Below, in pieces: positions 61,841 to 64,000 of a stretch of DNA of 64,000 nucleotides. Each line of letters starts with the position of its first letter. The first letter of the stretch is position 1. The stretch covers positions 671,241 through 735,240 of the forward strand of contig NZ_LR027848.1 in the NCBI RefSeq assembly GCF_900607235.1, read 5' to 3'. The notes under the pieces were generated by a model. The model was not told where the DNA came from. It worked only from the letters and a program-made list of their open reading frames with translations, and ran no database searches. The position numbers were made by a program, and so were the translations under genes. The DNA is from Olivibacter jilunii (GTDB lineage: Bacteria; Bacteroidota; Bacteroidia; Sphingobacteriales; Sphingobacteriaceae).

Positions 61841-64000
61841 CTATTCACTTCGCAAGGAATCAACCGGGTTCGCCAACGCTGCTTTAATTGCTTGAAAACT
61901 GACCGTCAACAAGGTTATTATTAAAACGGCGACACATGGAAAAACAAGCAGCCACCCATTAATTTTAATGTGATAGGCGAAGCTTTGCAGCCAAGTATGC
62001 ATGAAAAACCAGGCGATAGGTAAGGCTATCAATGAGGCCAAGGCAACAAGCTTTAAAAAATCTCCAGATAGCATTTGTATAATATCGGCTGTGCTAGCTC
62101 CTAGAACTTTCCGAATCCCCACCTCTTTAGTTCGCTGCGCCGTAGTGAAAATGGAAAGGCCAAATAAACCGAGGCAGGCTATTAAAATTGCCAAAGCCGT
62201 AAGTAGCAGTGTCATTGCCGCCTGTTTTCTTTCTGCGGTGTATTGTTTGGCAAAGTTCTTATCCAGGAAATAATAAGAAGTAACATTTGATCTGTCGAAA
62301 GTTTGATAGACCTTTTCCAAGTATTGGAGACCTTCCGGGATATGGTTTTTTGCCAGCTTAACGTATAAGTTGTCCTCCATAGTCGTTACAGGAGGCATTA
62401 CCATCACGAGTGGTTCAATTACATGTTGAAGTGAATAAGTATGAAAATCTTTTACAACGCCCACGATTGTTCTTTCTGCCGTGTTTCCTCGATCGTCTAT
62501 GTTAAACTTCATTCGTTTCCCAATCGGATTCGTCCAACCGAGCTTTTTCATGAGGGTTTCATTGATTAAAGCGGAACTATATTGATCTGAAGGCATTGCG
62601 GTCGAAAAGTTTCTACCCAACGATAGTTTGATATCCATTGTTGGTAGGAAGTCTGCGTCAACCATTAACTCCTGTGCAGGAATAGAAGGAGCGGAAAAAT
62701 CGCCATCAGCGGTTTCAAATTTGTATCCCAAACCACCTAGGTTGTTATTGCCAATAGGGTTTCCCGCCGCTGAAACGCCTTCTATAAAAGGACTTTGCAA
62801 CAATTGTGCTTTTAGAGCTGATATTTGATTTCGTACTTGCTGGGCATCGATATGGAAAGTTACTACTTGGTCTTTATTGAAGCCTAAATCCGCTTGTTCA
62901 GCGTAACGAAGTTGTTTAAAAATAACAAGTGATGCAGAAATTAATATAATCGTTATGACGAATTGAAAACTAACCAATGATTTCCGTACTGTAGCATTCA
63001 TCGCCATGCTTCCGATTTGGCCTCTAAGTGCGGGAATCGTTTTAAAACGAGCTAAAAATAGAGCGGGATAGACGCCAGCAACAATTCCTGTAAAGAGAGA
63101 AAACACCAGCAACGTAATCAACGTGTTGAAGACACCGAAGCGCCAAACGAACAATTGCTTTCCGGTGAGTTCATTAAAGTAGGGGAATGCCAGTTGAATT
63201 AAAACAATTGCAATACCTGAAGCAATGAACGTCAGCAAAAGAGCTTCCGTTAAAAACAGAAAGGCAATGTTTCGTTTACCTGAACCGATCACTTTACGGA
63301 CTCCTATTTCTTTAACGCGTGTTATATATTGAGCAGTGGATAGATTCAAATAGTTTATAAGGGCAATGAGAAGAATCAAAATAGCTACAACACTGAGTAA
63401 AGTTACTTTTTTTATACTGCTATTTGCACTTAGTTCGTAAGCGAGATTTGAGTGCAGATGAATAGAAGGTACGGGTTGCAGTTCGATTATATAATCGGCA
63501 ACCTGCATACGCTTTTGGATGGTTTGAGCAGCAAATGATGCTAGTTTTTTTTCTAATGTACGATAATCGATGCCATCCTTGAGCAACAGATAAGTATACA
63601 CATGGAAGTTCTGCCAACCTCCTGTGAAGTTATTATCGAAAGAACGAACACCGCTAAAACGTAAATGTGAATTTTGCGGTATATCAATAATGACACCTGT
63701 AATTTGGTTTGGAAAATTGTCATCAAAATACAGTGTACGATTAAAGGCCTGTTCCGCTGAACCAAATAACTTAGTTGCTAATTCTTCTGTAATAACAATA
63801 GATTGCGGCTTCAATAGGGCAGATGCCGGATCGCCATAAATAAAATGATAAGAGAACAATCGGAGTAAGCTAGCATCGGCAAAGACGATGTCTTCTTGTT
63901 TAATCTTTTTATCGTTTACCCTTATAATACCTCCGCCTTCAAGGTCAATGCGTGCTGCTGCTTCGATTTCCGGAAAAGCTGCTTTTAAAGCAGGAGCAAA
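61841..64000 (-). CDS. ABC transporter permease, double FtsX/MacB type (N-terminus outside window)
   Basis: This is a 719-residue fragment: the frame is open through the right edge, and the missing part should be about 80-90 residues with the first TM. Reading inward from the edge gives FAPALKAAFPEIEAAARI, the usual start of the first periplasmic domain. Later come KEIGVRKVIGSGKRNI, a middle TM, KEVGIRKVLGAST and the ending ALANPVDSLRSE. It is the fifth permease of the array. Confidence 0.9.
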   Translation of the reverse strand, partial: FAPALKAAFPEIEAAARIDLEGGGIIRVNDKKIKQEDIVFADASLLRLFSYHFIYGDPASALLKPQSIVITEELATKLFGSAEQAFNRTLYFDDNFPNQITGVIIDIPQNSHLRFSGVRSFDNNFTGGWQNFHVYTYLLLKDGIDYRTLEKKLASFAAQTIQKRMQVADYIIELQPVPSIHLHSNLAYELSANSSIKKVTLLSVVAILILLIALINYLNLSTAQYITRVKEIGVRKVIGSGKRNIAFLFLTEALLLTFIASGIAIVLIQLAFPYFNELTGKQLFVWRFGVFNTLITLLVFSLFTGIVAGVYPALFLARFKTIPALRGQIGSMAMNATVRKSLVSFQFVITIILISASLVIFKQLRYAEQADLGFNKDQVVTFHIDAQQVRNQISALKAQLLQSPFIEGVSAAGNPIGNNNLGGLGYKFETADGDFSAPSIPAQELMVDADFLPTMDIKLSLGRNFSTAMPSDQYSSALINETLMKKLGWTNPIGKRMKFNIDDRGNTAERTIVGVVKDFHTYSLQHVIEPLVMVMPPVTTMEDNLYVKLAKNHIPEGLQYLEKVYQTFDRSNVTSYYFLDKNFAKQYTAERKQAAMTLLLTALAILIACLGLFGLSIFTTAQRTKEVGIRKVLGASTADIIQMLSGDFLKLVALASLIALPIAWFFMHTWLQSFAYHIKINGWLLVFPCVAVLIITLLTVSFQAIKAALANPVDSLRSE

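Noticed and set aside
43326-64000. HlyD/MacA-type periplasmic adaptor expected for a tripartite pump
   Set aside because: Searched among all large frames in the region; none has the lipoyl/coiled-coil adaptor pattern, so the adaptor is outside the window or not used.

Overview
The window looks like a chromosomal segment of a Bacteroidota bacterium, most likely family Sphingobacteriaceae (Pedobacter / Sphingobacterium / Olivibacter type). The evidence is a SusC/SusD pair, TonB-dependent receptors with an N-terminal carboxypeptidase-like domain, tandem arrays of ~800-residue double FtsX permeases, BlaI/M56 and DUF2891 genes, and promoters of the Bacteroidota type TTG-N17-23-TAnnTTTG instead of -35/-10 boxes. 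Base composition is moderate in GC. No insertion sequence, phage, plasmid or CRISPR signal was found.

Layout. 1-3.1 kb: the end of an FAD-dependent oxidoreductase, then DinB-like, AraC and NAD(P)-binding genes. 3.1-4.2 kb: two small secreted repeat proteins, convergent to the previous gene across a perfect palindrome. 4.4 kb: tRNA-Pro(CGG). 4.7-11.2 kb: susC-susD, then a choice-of-anchor I lipoprotein. 11.4-19.9 kb: a lipid-type neighbourhood (phosphopantetheinyl transferase, P450, fatty acyl-AMP ligase with ACP, LpxL-like acyltransferase, peptide deformylase, AraC regulator, fatty acid desaturase, SMP-30 lipoprotein). 20-25.1 kb: trehalase, dGTPase, RlmD and a small unknown. 25.2-28.4 kb: an inverted-repeat-bounded intergenic element, then a TPP riboswitch controlling a TonB-dependent receptor (probable thiamine uptake). 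28.5-39.4 kb: DUF2891, prolyl oligopeptidase, asparaginase, TatD, FKBP, NrnA, Ndk, PdxJ, a small unknown and AhcY. 39.6-43.3 kb: a BlaI/M56 pair with two operator-like dyads, bacilliredoxin and diadenylate cyclase CdaA.

43.3-64 kb: an export region. It holds a TolC-like protein, a dicarboxylate/glutamate symporter, a lipase, a LolD/MacB-type ATPase and five double FtsX permeases, all transcribed leftward apart from the lipase and two rightward insertions (an MDR oxidoreductase and a MATE pump). Tandem pairs of the 16-bp dyad TGTCCG-N4-CGGACA, 21-22 bp apart, lie upstream of the TolC gene and of two permeases. In two of the three cases a TTTTTGG-N10-G(C/T) element lies about 55 bp downstream, which suggests a shared sigma-54 activator regulon. 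A ~60-bp hairpin repeat follows permease stop codons. One copy follows what looks like the last few codons of a deleted permease.

Functions were assigned by reading the proteins and recognising motifs; no database search was run. Start codons were moved where an internal ATG fits better with a promoter, signal peptide or ribosome binding site.
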